From NCBI GenBank assembly GCA_021014945.1, contig MU266576.1, positions 1-40,231 of the forward strand: a stretch of DNA of 40,231 nt, read 5' to 3'. Of this stretch, positions 1 to 11,789 are shown one piece after another (the stretch's first letter is position 1; each line of letters begins with the position of its first letter). Origin of the DNA: Leucogyrophana mollusca. Its lineage: Eukaryota; Basidiomycota; Agaricomycetes; Boletales. The position numbers were made by a program, and so were the translations under genes. Under the pieces are notes generated by a model. That model saw only the letters and a program-made list of their open reading frames with translations. It did not search any database and was not told the DNA's origin.

Positions 1-497
1 CCCTTTGGTAAGGGCGACGTAGTGTTACTGCATGATGCGGAACTACAAGAAGTGCTAGACGGTATGTACTATCGGCATTTCTCGCCGCGCGATCTTATCT
101 GACCGCACCAGGAGAGCCCAACGTTGCCCAAGTACGCGTGATATTCGAGCCTATTGCACGCTCGGGAACAAACCTCCCACAACATCTCTCTCGGCCACTG
201 ATCTACGTTCAGAACTTTTGTTGTGTGTCCAGCCCCACCCAGCTACCCCACGTCGACATGTACATGGTCGAACGGATCATTCGTTCAGGTGTCACAATCG
301 ATCATGCGCCTGTGCCAATGGCAGGCGTGTATCCAATGACCTCCGTCACACATTCAGTAGAACTGATACCGGTATTCGGCGAGAAGATGGATCGTAGCCT
401 CACGCAAGCCAACGTCCTGGAACTTCCTCGACAATTCCTCCTCAATACGTTTTCTGACAAAGAAGTATACCACTCTCTACTTACTGACCTTGCATAA
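1..497 (+). CDS. C-terminal fragment of a Plavaka-like transposon protein (5' truncated by window edge)
   Basis: Two exons (1-61 and 112-497) join in frame over a 50-nt GT-AG intron and end in TAA at 495-497. The fragment encodes about 148 residues. The tail reads YVQNF...SSP, then a V-R/S-x-G-V-T segment, then ELIPVFGEKMDRSLT and LNTFSDKEVYHSL. This order (a 'YVQ-F' strand, an 'IPxFG-x-KxDxxLT' motif, then a 'LN-F-DKE-Y' end) matches what I know of the C-terminus of Plavaka and KDZ-type transposon proteins in Agaricomycetes. The family call rests on recalled motif similarity. The catalytic part lies outside the window, so I cannot say whether the copy is intact. No terminal repeat was recognised downstream. 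Confidence 0.5.
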
Positions 498-866
498 GCA
501 ACCGTAGAACTATCCAGTCTCACGCATCGTACATGTATCATGATTGTTAGTTTACATTACAATTATCTCCTGTTGCGTCGGTGCAATGTATGTCTCTGGC
601 TGATAATCATAATATTTGCATTATATTATTAGTGTTGCTGTTGTTATATAAGCATAAGGTGTCGGTAAGATGCTTTGATTCCTGAGGATAACCTGTTGGC
701 ATCTATTGGCACCGGAAGTCGGAGTCCACCAATCGGAATCACGGACCGAAACGTCGTAAGTCATCAAACTTCTCTGAAGTTAAGCGAAATTTTTGGGACT
801 TTGCAGATGTTGTTTATCGGGCTTGTCACGGTTCTACGGTCCAGGTATTCCACTATAGCTACGCTA
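498..866. other. AT-rich intergenic stretch upstream of MSH4
   Basis: No gene seen. The stretch is AT-rich and holds a TATA-like TATATAAG at 645-652, about 215 bp before the MSH4 start. It could be an MSH4 promoter element or leftover transposon sequence. Confidence 0.4.
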
Positions 867-3800
867 ATGCGTCCCCGGTCCGGTCATATGTCTTCTCGTC
901 CTTCATCGGCGCGTCCTTTCACGGCGCAGTCGCGTCCTCCCCAGCCTAGCACTGCTCGTCCGTGGACAGCCCAATCGCGCCCAGGTACTGCTCGCCCTCA
1001 AACTGCCGTCTCTACCAAGCATGAAGCTAGCTATGTTATATCACTGCTTGAAAGTAGAGGAATTGCCCACGAAATAGGCATGGCCGCGCTCGACAAAGAA
1101 ACGGGAAGAGTTATGTTTGTCCAGGTCAAGTCGAGTGACCAATGTTATAATAGCCCTTCGTGCTAATCCTGATAATCCTGAAGCTATCCGACTGCCCCAC
1201 GTATGTGAAGACACTACATCAGTTGCATGTCCATCCTCCTTCTTTGATCTTGGTACCCGACACCTTCCTGTCCGCGACAGACACAACCACAGGATCTTCA
1301 GGAAAACGCCCGTCATCGACTTCCATGCTGGTGGAATATATTGCGGAGGAATTTCCACATGTACCAATTGAGGCGGTCGCAAGAAGGTATTGGAACGACA
1401 GCGCGGGTAGGCTAATTTTGTGTTGTCAGCGGCCTATCTGCTCATTACATCTATTCAGGCCTCGAGTTCATCACCCAACTGTGCGTCGAGGATGATGAAA
1501 GAGCAGCCACGCTGGTCGCAGCCATAAACAAGTGCATATATGCGGATACACTCTCTCGCTTTCCTTTATGCTGATTATTTCTAGATATTATGCCTTGTCA
1601 GCTTTATGCGCCCTATTCAAACACGCCGAAAACCGTATGAACACGCGCTACGCTGCCTGTTCGCTTCGCATTCGTTACGTGCCCGTCGAAGGAACAATGA
1701 TGATAGACCCAGAAACCGCTCGAAGCCTTGAGTTGGTTAATAACATCAATCATAAAAAACTGGCCCATTCTCTTTTTGGGTGAGACCAGAGTCCCTTTGA
1801 TCCCTGGGACAATTATGACAATTTATTCAGGATCCTCAATCACACATACACTGCAATGGCTTCCCGTCTTTTGAGAACAAACATACTTTCGCCCATCACA
1901 GGTAATCATCCACCATGGTTTACCAAAGATGTCATATGAACCCCATCTGTAGTACACAGCGCGATAGAGGCTCGACTGGAGTCTGTCGAGGGTCAGTGTG
2001 TAGATGCTGACTTCTGTCACTCCCCGGTTGACCCCCTGTTTCACAGAGTTAGTGCAGAGTGAAGACAAGTTCTCCGAGATCAGGGATGCGTTGAAAATGT
2101 TGAATAAGATGGATTTCGATAAACTCATATCATCGGTGAGTACGTCCGGTGGAAATTCCCAGTTTCATCACCTTGATATCCTTTAGCTTGCCGCGACTGA
2201 GGTGCAGGTGTCCAGTTCCGCGAAGTCTGCCTCCGCACGCGTTTCGCAAATGCTTAGCCTTCGTAACCTCGTTAAGAATCTTCCTTTCTTGCAGAAGGCT
2301 CTGAATGGCAGCAGATCCCAACTCCTTCAGATCGTGCATGATGTAGGTGTTATCATTTTGTGTCGGACTAATGGCGTTACTGAATACGCGCATACTTTGC
2401 GCAGATGATAGCTGATGATCGACTGACAAAAATCGAAGAAGCCATCGCTGAGAATTTAAACGACGAGGCGGGGCCAGCCAAGGTCACTTGTGTTTTATAG
2501 AAACACTCCTAATTCACTAAACCCTGTGTAGGGAGGGTTGGCGGGGGTAAATTCTAGAGTATACGCAGTCAAAGTAAGCTGACCAAAAGCGCATCGTTTC
2601 CCCATGCTAAGACAGCGCAGGCCAACCGGAATCGTCTACTCGACGTTGCTCGAGAGACATACAAAGAGAACGTTGGAGATATACACCAACTTTGCACCTC
2701 GCTCTCCGAGAAGCATAGTCTTCCCTTGACGCTTGTCTATCAGGAGAGTGGTTTCGTCTTTGGGCTAAAGAAAGATGAGCTTGAAGGGGAGTTGCCGAAA
2801 GGTTTTCTTCATGTTTCTATGCAGAAGGGGAGATGGCTCTTCTCTGCCATGGAGCTGGTAACCTCCACCCCTTCGAAGCCGAGATGACGTTCATGTCCGT
2901 GTCGTCTAGAAAAAGCTGAACGCGCGGATGAAGGATGCTCTGGACGAAACCCTCATCCTCAGTGACAAGTAAGCTGGCCCTTTGTTCAACTGCTGTATTT
3001 TGAAACGGTTCGCCACAGGATCATCCAAGATTTGGTTTCAGAGATTTTGGCATATTCTGGCGCGTTATACACGGCTTCAGAAGCGGTACGGCATTCTTTG
3101 TACATATGCGCTTTTTAGCCTACGGTATTCTAGGTGGCGTTAGTAGATCTGCTTTGGTCTTTTGCTCATGCATCCATTAGTAAGTCACTCCGTCTCTCCT
3201 TTCTCCTACGTTCTCGTGCCTTAACATTGCCCTCAGTGCGCAACTACGGTATGCATCACTCGTTTCTTCATGTACATCTCACTGACTCGATCAGTTCGCC
3301 CGGAGTTCACCGGAACCTTGGCTTTGAAGGCCGCGCGCCATCCCATCCTGGAGACTGTGCAGTCTGCTGGCACAACAGTCCCAAACGACGTCTACTGTTG
3401 TGACTCATCGTATTTCCAGATCATCCAAGGACCCAAGTAGGCTACACTTCCCTCTTGCTTTATGACTCGCTCACGGGTGGCGGACAGCATGTCAGGTCAG
3501 TACCCGCATTGCTCTGCGCTAAGTCAAATCAAGATCCCTTCAAGGCAAAAGCACATACTTGCGCCAAATTGGCCTCCTTACGATCATGGCAATGTGTGGT
3601 TGCTTTGTACCCGCCGAATACGCCAGCTTTCGGTACGAATCGACGGTACGGTGCTACTCACGATCTGACTACCAGACCACAGTGTTCACGATGCCCTCTT
3701 GAGCCGCCTATCAAATGATGACGACATAGAGAAAAGCTTGAGCACCTTCGCCAATGAGATGACATCGTCAGCGATGATTCTAGGTAATTCAGTGGAACTT

Positions 3801-4759
3801 AGTGCCCATATTTCTGACTTGTACCACAGGTCTTGCAACGTCGAGTTCACTTGTGCTCATAGATGAGCTCGGCCGAGGTACCTCTCCAGTGGAGGGCGTG
3901 GGCATCTCCCACGCCATTGCAGAGGAACTGATCAAGCATAAGGTGGTGACATTCCGCGTCGCTCGGCTGAGAAATGGATTGCTAATTGGATGCAGTGTTT
4001 CGTCTTCTTTGCGACGTGAGTGCCTTTGAAAAATATTGGAGCTGACACCCAGATTGCACTTGAGTCACTTCCAAGAGCTTGTCACCACTCTATCCAGGCA
4101 ACCTGCCGTAGTCAAGTGGGTATGTGGTCCCTATCGAGGATCCACGCTGACTATCACCCTAGTTTACATCTGGCAGTTCAAGTAAGTTTCACTCCGATCC
4201 TGGCGTGCAGCACATCACAAATTCCCGTCAGCGCACACGCCAGACCGCTTCCAACTTTGGAATGGTATTCCAATACAAGTAGGTTCGCTAGCAGGGAGTG
4301 GCGCTGTACTGCCCTGATAACTACTCAGGATCGTCGATGGAGTATCGGAAGACACAGATCATTACGGTTTGCCTCGTGGGCGTACTCTCCACATGAGCCG
4401 TGCTCAGCGTCTGAGCAGGCTTGGAGCTCGCCCGACTGGCTGACCTACCCAACGATGTGACAACAGAAGGTAAGAGGGTCGCCACTGCACTTGCAGATCT
4501 AGATGCACGGCGCGACGAGGAGAGCCGAACGACCTTACTTGCAATTCGCCGTCGTGCGCTGTTAAAGGTAACAATACACTGCACGTGTCGTTCTCATCCA
4601 CGTTAACCGAGGGACGGTCCACGTTGCCGCCACCCCACTCAGCTTCGTACCCAACTCACGCAAACATTGGATTATTCCACACTACCGGATGAAGAACTTG
4701 TGGCCTATCTCGCCCGCTTCCAGAGGGACATTGTCAAAGTTATGCGAGAGACTTTGTAA
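867..4759 (+). CDS. MSH4: MutS homolog 4, meiotic crossover factor
   Basis: Msh4 pairs with Msh5 as a sliding clamp that stabilises Holliday-junction intermediates and promotes meiotic crossovers. I reconstruct 27 exons: 867-1124, 1184-1406, 1459-1531, 1585-1779, 1831-1901, 1953-1991, 2047-2135, 2187-2342, 2405-2482, 2532-2573, 2621-2857, 2910-2968, 3019-3085, 3134-3179, 3237-3248, 3295-3436, 3488-3495, 3545-3632, 3683-3783, 3830-3942, 3996-4015, 4065-4115, 4163-4181, 4232-4278, 4329-4366, 4419-4567 and 4643-4759. These total 2538 nt, 845 aa. The Ser/Pro/Arg-rich N-terminus (about 50 residues) is followed by the MutS core. The ATPase domain has Walker A GPNMSGKST near residue 596, an STFANEM segment, Walker [13 protein letters not shown] near 670 and the FFATHF signature. 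Msh4-specific stretches include [12 protein letters not shown] and [13 protein letters not shown]. The start could also be the in-frame ATG at 888. The residue before Walker A GP is Q, not the T of most MutS proteins. Confidence 0.95.
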
Positions 4760-5210
4760 CCGCGCCGGACTGTTTTCTTGGTCTCACTGTCGTGTATGTG
4801 TGTATCGCATCCTGTTGTTATCTCCTGCCTGCGGGTGCTATAACGAAGGAGCATGTTTCCTGTCGTGGCGTTTCCAGCCACTTGTCACGGTTTCATCCTC
4901 GCTTGCACGGAACATCAAGGGAGCATTGTGGGCAAAGATAAGATGTGAAATGCACGTGACCGGGGATTGGAATTGGATAATGCATGCCGTATAGCACTTT
5001 GCTCTCTTGAGCAAGTTCCGCTTGCCATGAGTCGGATTGGCTCCCAAGTATGTCCCCTTGGGCCCTTTCTGCTTTAGTCTCCCTTGCCCTCGGCCACCAA
5101 GCTATTTCCCCTGAAATGGTTCCTCGAGGTGCTATATATTCCCCCCGCCTTTTCTCCTTCCTGGCATCTTCACACCTGTGGACCTTGGACCACTGAAACT
5201 CATCGTCACC
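4760..5210. other. Intergenic, MSH4 to oxidoreductase
   Basis: About 450 bp with no convincing gene. The antisense open frame at 4893-5270 has no recognisable features and overlaps the start of the next gene. The stretch presumably contains the MSH4 3' UTR and the oxidoreductase promoter. Confidence 0.5.
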
Positions 5211-7055
5211 ATGGGCAATTGCGTGTCTCGACAGTGTACTGCTTCTATCAACGGCCCCGTTGCTGGTCAAGGCGGCACCAATGCCCCTCTCGGGTTACCT
5301 TCGAATGATCCGACCGTCTCATTTTGGACTGTTCCTCCCTCATCCATTGCGAATCACCGGTCGCAGGCGACACTCCCTTCTCATGCAGACATTGGTTAGA
5401 TGCGCTTTTAAGCTCTATAACCGAGGATGATCATGCTCAACCTCGTCTATAGTTATCATTGGGTCTGGTATCACTGGGACCTCATTTGCGCGCACAGTAC
5501 TAAGTCATGGCGAACCCGTGCACATCGTCATGCTCGAGGCCAGAGAAACATGTTCCGGCGCCACAGGAAGGTACGTGCGCAGCTCGAACCTCTCTGCTTC
5601 TCCGTGTGACTCCCGTGCCTAGGAACGGGGGACACATCAACGCCCCAACGTACCACGATTACTCCGCTATGAAGCGCCAATTCGGGATAGATATGGCGAA
5701 AGCTATTATGAGATTCCGTCTCTCGCATCTTGAGGAAATGAAGCGAGTTGCAGCCGAGGAGCACCTCGTGGAAGAATCCCAGTGCCGTGAGGTCGAGGCC
5801 GTCGATGTGTATTTCGACCAGGGCCTCTTTGAGAAGGCGAAGCGCAAGTTGGAGGTATATCGGAGGGATATGCCCGTAGAATCGTCTTCGTATCGTGTTT
5901 TCGAGGCCTCGGAGGCCATCGAGGTTCGTCCCTGACGTGTGCGCTGCAAGGGCTGCCATTTCTGAGGCAGACATGAAACAGAAGTTCCATCTTTCCCCGC
6001 TTGCAGTCGGGTGTACGACGACTGTGGCAGGTGCTCTACACCCATACCGGCTCGTAACAGGCATCCTGTCCCGCCTGCTCAAAGACTATCCCAAGGAGTA
6101 AGCACATTATTGCCTTCTAGCAAGGGAATGCGCCTCACTGCAGACGTCTAGCTTTGAGCTCTACACCCAAACCCCGTGTACCTCCATCACACAGCCGTCG
6201 GCCTCGGAGCCCTTCTACACCCTCACAACCTCCCTCGGGCGCATAACCACCCCGCACGTGGTGCACGCCACCAACGCCTACGCATCGTCTCTCCTCCCCT
6301 CACTCGCGCGCGCCATCGTCCCCGTGCGGGAGACGATGACCGCCCAGCGCCCCGGGACCTCGCTCCACCCCAGCACAGGCTCTGGCGCGCGCTCGTTTGT
6401 GTTCTTCAGCCGCCGTGCGGGGTTCGACTACCTCACGCAGTTCCCTGGCCCCACAGGGGAGCACGAGCTCATGTTTGGCGCGGGCCTCGAGGACGGTGTG
6501 GGTGGCGAGGGGGAAGGGTTGGGGGTGACGGATGATGGTGGGTATGACGTGCATAGTGCGGTACATGTCTCCGGTGCGCTCCCTGTTTATTTCGGCGAGG
6601 GGAACTGGGGGTCGGAGTCAGCTCCTGTTGATAATGAGGGAAATGATGCGTGGAATCGTGGGCGGGTCAAAGCACTGTGGAGCGGTATACTGAGTCTTTC
6701 CGGAGATGGCCTCCCCTGGGTCGGGCGCCTGCCGGAAAGAGTCACTGGGCGGAAGCAATCGCCTTTAAATCGGAATTGGTTCTCGCTGGACGAGAAAGTC
6801 AGGAGAGAGGATCATTTTGGGGTGGCCCCTGGAGAATGGATTGCAGCGGGGTATTCTGGCGAGGGCATGGTGCATGCGTGGATGAGTGCCAAGGCGCTGG
6901 CGTACATGGTGCTCGGCGTGGAGGATGGGCTGGGGGAGTGGTTCCCCGGTGTGTTTAAGGTGACAGAGGAGCGGTGGAAACGGTGTACGAGGGCGAAGGC
7001 TACTGCGGGAACCAGTGCGGCCTCGATTCACAAGCGGGGGGTTTATGATGATTGA
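5211..7055 (+). CDS. FAD-dependent oxidoreductase of the DAO family with N-myristoylation signal
   Basis: Exons 5211-5394, 5453-5570, 5623-5923, 5967-6097 and 6152-7055 total 1638 nt, 545 aa. The fold is a glycine-oxidase/D-amino-acid-oxidase type (DAO) flavoenzyme that oxidises an amine or amino acid; the substrate cannot be told. Evidence: the dinucleotide-binding motif VIIGSGITGT near residue 63, then ARETCSGATGRNGGH about 30 residues later, which is the typical second FAD contact. GALHPYRLVTGIL lies mid-protein and GEWIAAGYSGEGMVHAW near the C-terminus. The N-terminus MGNCVSRQ fits a myristoylation site (Gly2, Ser6) with Cys4 available for palmitoylation, which suggests a membrane-tethered enzyme. 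The ATG at 5211 has a good context (CACCATGG). The third intron (5924-5966) is only 43 nt; its 3' site was chosen because the next AG gives an immediate stop. A glycine/glutamate-rich insert sits near residues 365-390. Confidence 0.85.
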
Positions 7056-8806
7056 GGATTGCAGATGAGATGTAGTGCTGTAGGACTAGATGTATACTAC
7101 CGAGAACGAACTATGTAGATCCCCCTCTTGTAATAGCATGGCCTGCTCTTAATAGATTAATCCAGATCCTGGGTGCAACTCCAAGGCACCTTACTGGCAC
7201 CAGATCTGAGGAGTGCGAGTAGCCGACAATCGTGCGTCTGAAACTCCCTCGAATTCTCCCAACACATCGGGATCCAAAAATAGGTGTTGTTGACACCGCT
7301 ACCTCCTCTTTTTGTATCCGCACAACGAGAGTAAGCTGAGGTGTGAAGTCGCCTTGCAGTGTCTTCACATGCCGGTGTCTCATTACTGGCGGGTATCCTC
7401 CCGCCGTGTACACCAACGGTGCCGCGAAGCCCGGCGCGCGAAAATTCGCGGACTTAAGAACAGGATTGAGGCGGAAGAGCCAACCCGGTAACGGCAGCGG
7501 CAGGGCGAAAGGAAAAAAAGGGGAAAGGATGGGAGAAAAGAAGGAATTCGAGATAATCGTCATACCGCAGGAGCCGCGGCGCCTTACGGCAGAACGCGAG
7601 ATAAGCAGTGTGGGAGATGAATGTGGGTAAGGATTCGTCGAGAGCGTGAAACTGTTGATGTTGACGCGTCTGTGGGTGATCCTCAGGGTGCGACACGGCG
7701 AAGGGGCGTGTTTGGGACTATGACGGGAACTGATGCTCCGGTAGTGTATCAGCTAATGGATAGACTTCGGAGGATGGGTAAGCAGTATTTGATTGCGCAG
7801 TGGAGCTAGTCAGAGGTGACCAGAGTAGGTACTGCATTAGGGCGCATGGAGGTCCGTTTCTGTCGATACGGCGGGCGTCCACGGGTCATGAGCATGCTTC
7901 CCTGCTGTCAGATAAAAGCCGGACATGGCAGTCGGCAGGAGCGTGTGTTTCATCACGAGAGACATCCAATCATGTATATGTGTGATGGCGTGCCTCACGA
8001 GTGCAAAAACGTAGAAAGATAAACAAAAGACAGAATTTCGAGAAGGGCACGCAGGAGGACAAGTTAGTGTGGGTTCTTGGGGACAGCTATTGGACTACAA
8101 GTGCGACACTGGGTGCGCAGCGGGTATATAAATGTATCGAAGGTGATGGGGAAAGGCCATAGGGTGCGGTGGAGTGGGGAGGGCGTGTACAAGAAAGGGC
8201 AAGATCGGTTTTGGATGTTTGAAGAAAACCCTTTTGGTATTGCTGGCGTCTACTGAGGCAGGGCCGGAGAAGCCGGGGATTTGGCGTCATTGATGCAACG
8301 AATAGAGAGCAAGAGTTCTGCTGGTTCGCGAAAGCCTCGTTGCAGGTGGACGCTGAGAAGTGCGATCGAGGGCCAGTGAAGAGAATCCAGGCTATGGGAC
8401 GAGGAATACAGGATATTTAATGGATAATATTAAAACAATGTACTCTATTTACACCTGTTTGTCCACTGTGGCTGGCTGGTTGCCTAGGTGTAATTCCACG
8501 GCTTTTGGTGACTGGAATCGAGTTGTGTGCGCTGGACAGGTTTGTTGTTTCTTTCGTCGTACCAGCTCCCGCTTTTTGCTGGCCGCTCTCTTTTTCTCTT
8601 TCGATTCCCCTCTATCGGCCAGCAGGGGAATAAGCAGCAAACAGCCCGCCCTTTCTCTTTCTACGACTGACCCGTTTCTTTCTCTTACTCTTTCTCCCCA
8701 AAATTCGGTGCGTATCGTGCCTTGGCGCATATCTTTATCTGACAGGCGTTTCTCTCCCTTTCCCGTTCGTGTACCAGTCCAGGTCTGTTCGCTTTCGTGC
8801 GAGTCC
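7056..8806. other. 1.75-kb stretch without a recognised gene
   Basis: Neither strand shows a recognisable protein. The longest open frames (7111-7563 minus, 7343-7630 plus, 8087-8290 minus) look like chance openings without motifs. From about 8540 to 8800 the plus strand is pyrimidine-rich (repeated TTTCTCTT-like runs), typical of a fungal promoter and 5' UTR, leading into the Bni4-like gene. An in-frame upstream extension of that gene back to 8360 exists, but its translation does not look like protein. Confidence 0.5.
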
Positions 8807-11789
8807 ATGGCCGTTCTCGCCCCGCAAGACTGGCACCCTCCTCGAGATCACACAATGGACCTGCCAGCACCAAATTCTTCAAATTCCCGCCAGCGCTCTT
8901 CTCCAGCCAACGATCACTCATCTTCCCCTTCTCAACCTAATCTACAGCACCAGCAACCTTACCCATACCCAGTGCAGCAGCAGCCACAAGGCGGATGGAC
9001 TCCCTCAATCTCGGCACAACCTTTTTACCCTTCCTTCTACCAAAATCAGCACCAGCAACCTTACCCCGTCCACGCTCACCCTCAGCAGCAGCCTCAGGTT
9101 CCACAGCAAAACCCTTACTTCGATCCTGCTGCAAACGCCCAGCTCGCTCAGTGGGCATATCAGCAAATGATGTTCAACGCGCAGCAGCAGGCACATCAGA
9201 TGCAGCAGCACATCCCTCCCCATCTCGCCCCAATCCCTGCCCAGCGTAGCAATAGTTCTCCCGCACCTAGCTCACCCAACGACTACTTTACTCAAAACCA
9301 ATTATTCAGCCCTTTTCCCAGCGGCACTCCGCCGCCCCACCAAGTTCACCACTCAAACAGCTACGGCGGTACCCAACGATCGACCTCCTCCGACCATGCA
9401 GGCCAGCCGCAGCACAATGGATTTCATCCTTATCGCCGTCCAAATCGATCCGGCACGCCCCTTGCCCAGGATAGCGAATGGCGGTCGGGTGGCCAGTCTG
9501 GAGGCACCTTTCAGCCTCCATACGCACGTGGAGACGCTTCTGCGTCAACCACTTCTGTTAATTCAGGGTCTAGCCATGGAGGTGGCTCGCGGCAGAGGAC
9601 GAGCAGCAATCAGGGCTCATCGAACGGGCACACCAACGGCGCTAGCGCCGGCACTCCGCCCCCCTCCCATTCCGGTACTGCAGGCAGTGTACGGTCGAGA
9701 AATGGCCCACCCCAGCCATCACCTCCCGCTGTCGACAGCCCGCGCGCGAGGACAGGCAGTAACTCCTCGTCCGCGAGCGGAGGTGGGGGCAGTGCTCCAC
9801 GACCACACCACCGCACATCTTCTTCATCTTCCACTAATTCATCGGGTACACCGCGGCCTTCTGCTTCTACAAGCGCTTCGACCAGTACCTCTTCGACCCA
9901 CAATAATCCTGCTGCCCGGCCCGTTCGGCCATCGCCGTTATCTCAGGGCAACTTTACGGCTACCGAGAAGCGCATGTCTCGCGACGATAGCGACCTCGCA
10001 GCCATGCTCGAGCCCACCTCCAGTGCCGCTGTCCGCAGCGGCGGACTCAAGGGCCGCCTCCGCCGCGCGCTGTCACTCAACGCTGCTCAGGCGTTGGAAG
10101 AAGAGGACGATGAAGATGCGAGCTCCACAAAGGCCACCTCTTCCCGCAAAGTCCATTCCAAGCCAAGCATCCAGACCGATAACGCGAAAGCGAGCTCGAG
10201 CGGCGGTGGCTTGCCATCGCCTGATGCCACGGATGGCGCATCCTCCGCGACGGTCCAGACGAAGAAAAAGTCACGTGCTGCGTCACTATTCAACTCGCGG
10301 CTTAACGCATCGACGGATAATATCTCGCTTTCGTCGACCATGTCCTCTGCATCAGTCGTTATTCGGAAGCTAGGGTCCATTGGCAAGCTTGCGCGGCGCA
10401 ATTCTCTCGCTGGTATCACATCCTTGTTCAAGGACAAGAAAGACAAGGAAGGTGAGGACGGGGGTAGCACCTCGGGCAAGAAGAAGAAAAAGAAGGATGC
10501 CAAGGGGCAAGTTGCTGAGCCGACTGTCTCGCACGCCATCGCAGAACTAGATCGCTCAAGCGACTGGAGCGCCCCCGAGATGAACGGCCTCAGTCCCGCC
10601 GCGAAGCTTGCGCGACAACATACGCTCAAGAGCAATGCAGAAGCTGCCGCGAAGGCCAAGGCGCAACTTGAGGCTGCTGCCGCCGCTGCCCCGCAGAAGC
10701 CGAACGGGGCGCCCGTTCCTATGACGTGGGAAAAGAACACGACGACCAGAGGCGACTCCTCCCCGGTGAAGGCTGGCTTGACCAGGGTCAGTGAGGATGG
10801 GACGAGGGTGATCGTCGAGGAGGAATCTGATAGCGAGGACGGCCATGCTTATGGGCAGCCTCAGCCTGGACAAAGCTTCATCTCTGACGGCTGGGATGAC
10901 GACGAGGTATGGAACGAGGAAGAAGAGGAAGAGGTTACTATCAGGGTAGCCCTCGAGCGGACAAGCATGGGCGATGACGAACATGAGGCTGTCGAGTGGG
11001 CTACCAATGTCCGACGTAGCATTGAGAGGACGAAGACGCCGACGAAAGGTATCTTGAAAGGTGAAACCAATCCCCGTCTCATATTGCCGCCCTCACCGAC
11101 AGTTCACTCAGGTGCTGGGAGCTATAGCCAAGACGCATATAGCGTCGACCACCTCAACAACCCAGCCTTCAATCGCGTTCGATCCAATTCCTATAACTCG
11201 CCGGCTGGGCAAACCTCGGAGCTGGGCCCACTGGCGCGCATACCCTCTCCAGACCCGGATCACATCGACGGACTTCACAGACATCCCTCGCATTCGTCAG
11301 CTCACTCCAACCCAGGAGGTAAACCCACCTCCTTGCTTCCTCCTCTTCAGTTTGGATCGTCTGACAGCCTCGGCGTAGACTCGCCGAAGGACATGTCAGG
11401 GTCAGGTAATTCATCTCCACATCACCCACCGGAGAAGAGCATGTTTACTCTTCCCAATTCCTCGGCTCCTGCATTGTCGACGATGCCCTTGACTTCGCCA
11501 CCAACGCTCACCCATCGGTCCGCGACGTCGCCGCCCAAGCGCCTGGTATTCGCTAACAATCTTTCTGTTTACGATACATTTTCTGCCTCGGTCTATGATC
11601 GCCGCAGCGAACCGGCGACTTGGAGCCGTTTGACTCCTGCTTTGGCACAGCGTATCAAGGAAGAGCTTAATTCGTACAAGATGGAGGAGATGGAGGTGCA
11701 CGCGTCGAGCCGGATGCAGTATGTTGACATCTTCTGATTATCTGAACGCGACTCACCATGACACGCACAGCACGCAGTTCTTCATTTGA
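8807..11789 (+). CDS. Bni4-like, Ser/Pro/Gln-rich putative protein phosphatase 1 adaptor
   Basis: One long exon (8807-11718) plus a 19-nt last coding exon (11771-11789) gives 976 aa. The first 200 residues are rich in Q, P and Y. A Ser/Thr/Gly-rich disordered stretch follows, then basic and acidic patches (SIGKLARRNSLAGITSLF, a lysine run, an EEEEEE run). The best-conserved part is the C-terminus: KRLVFANNLSVYDTF (KRLVF fits a relaxed PP1-binding RVxF motif), YDRR, LTPALAQRIKEELNSYKMEE and MEVHASSR. I recall this block from the Bni4-like fungal family, where it ends in THFF or similar. Splicing to the last exon gives the ending HTQFFI, which restores that pattern; reading through gives YVDIF. 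In yeast, Bni4 targets Glc7 phosphatase and chitin synthase to the bud neck; a role in septum or cell-wall work here is inference. The start was set at 8807, just after the pyrimidine-rich leader. Confidence 0.65.

Noticed and set aside
5528..6082. 184-codon open frame on the minus strand
   Set aside because: It is antisense to conserved oxidoreductase exons and has no motif; a shadow of GC-rich codon use.
7111..7563. 150-codon minus-strand frame in the large gap
   Set aside because: Hydrophobic and basic mix without pattern. No start context, promoter or conserved motif could be seen, though a short unknown gene cannot be excluded.
8360..8806. In-frame 5' extension of the Bni4-like gene (149 extra codons)
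   Set aside because: The translation is biased by a pyrimidine-rich leader (runs of S, L, F) and shows no conserved feature. The ATG at 8807 directly precedes sequence typical of the protein.
10087..10740. 217-codon open frame on the minus strand inside the Bni4-like gene
   Set aside because: It consists of Ser/Ala/Phe runs complementary to Ala/Lys/Glu-rich codons of the real gene.
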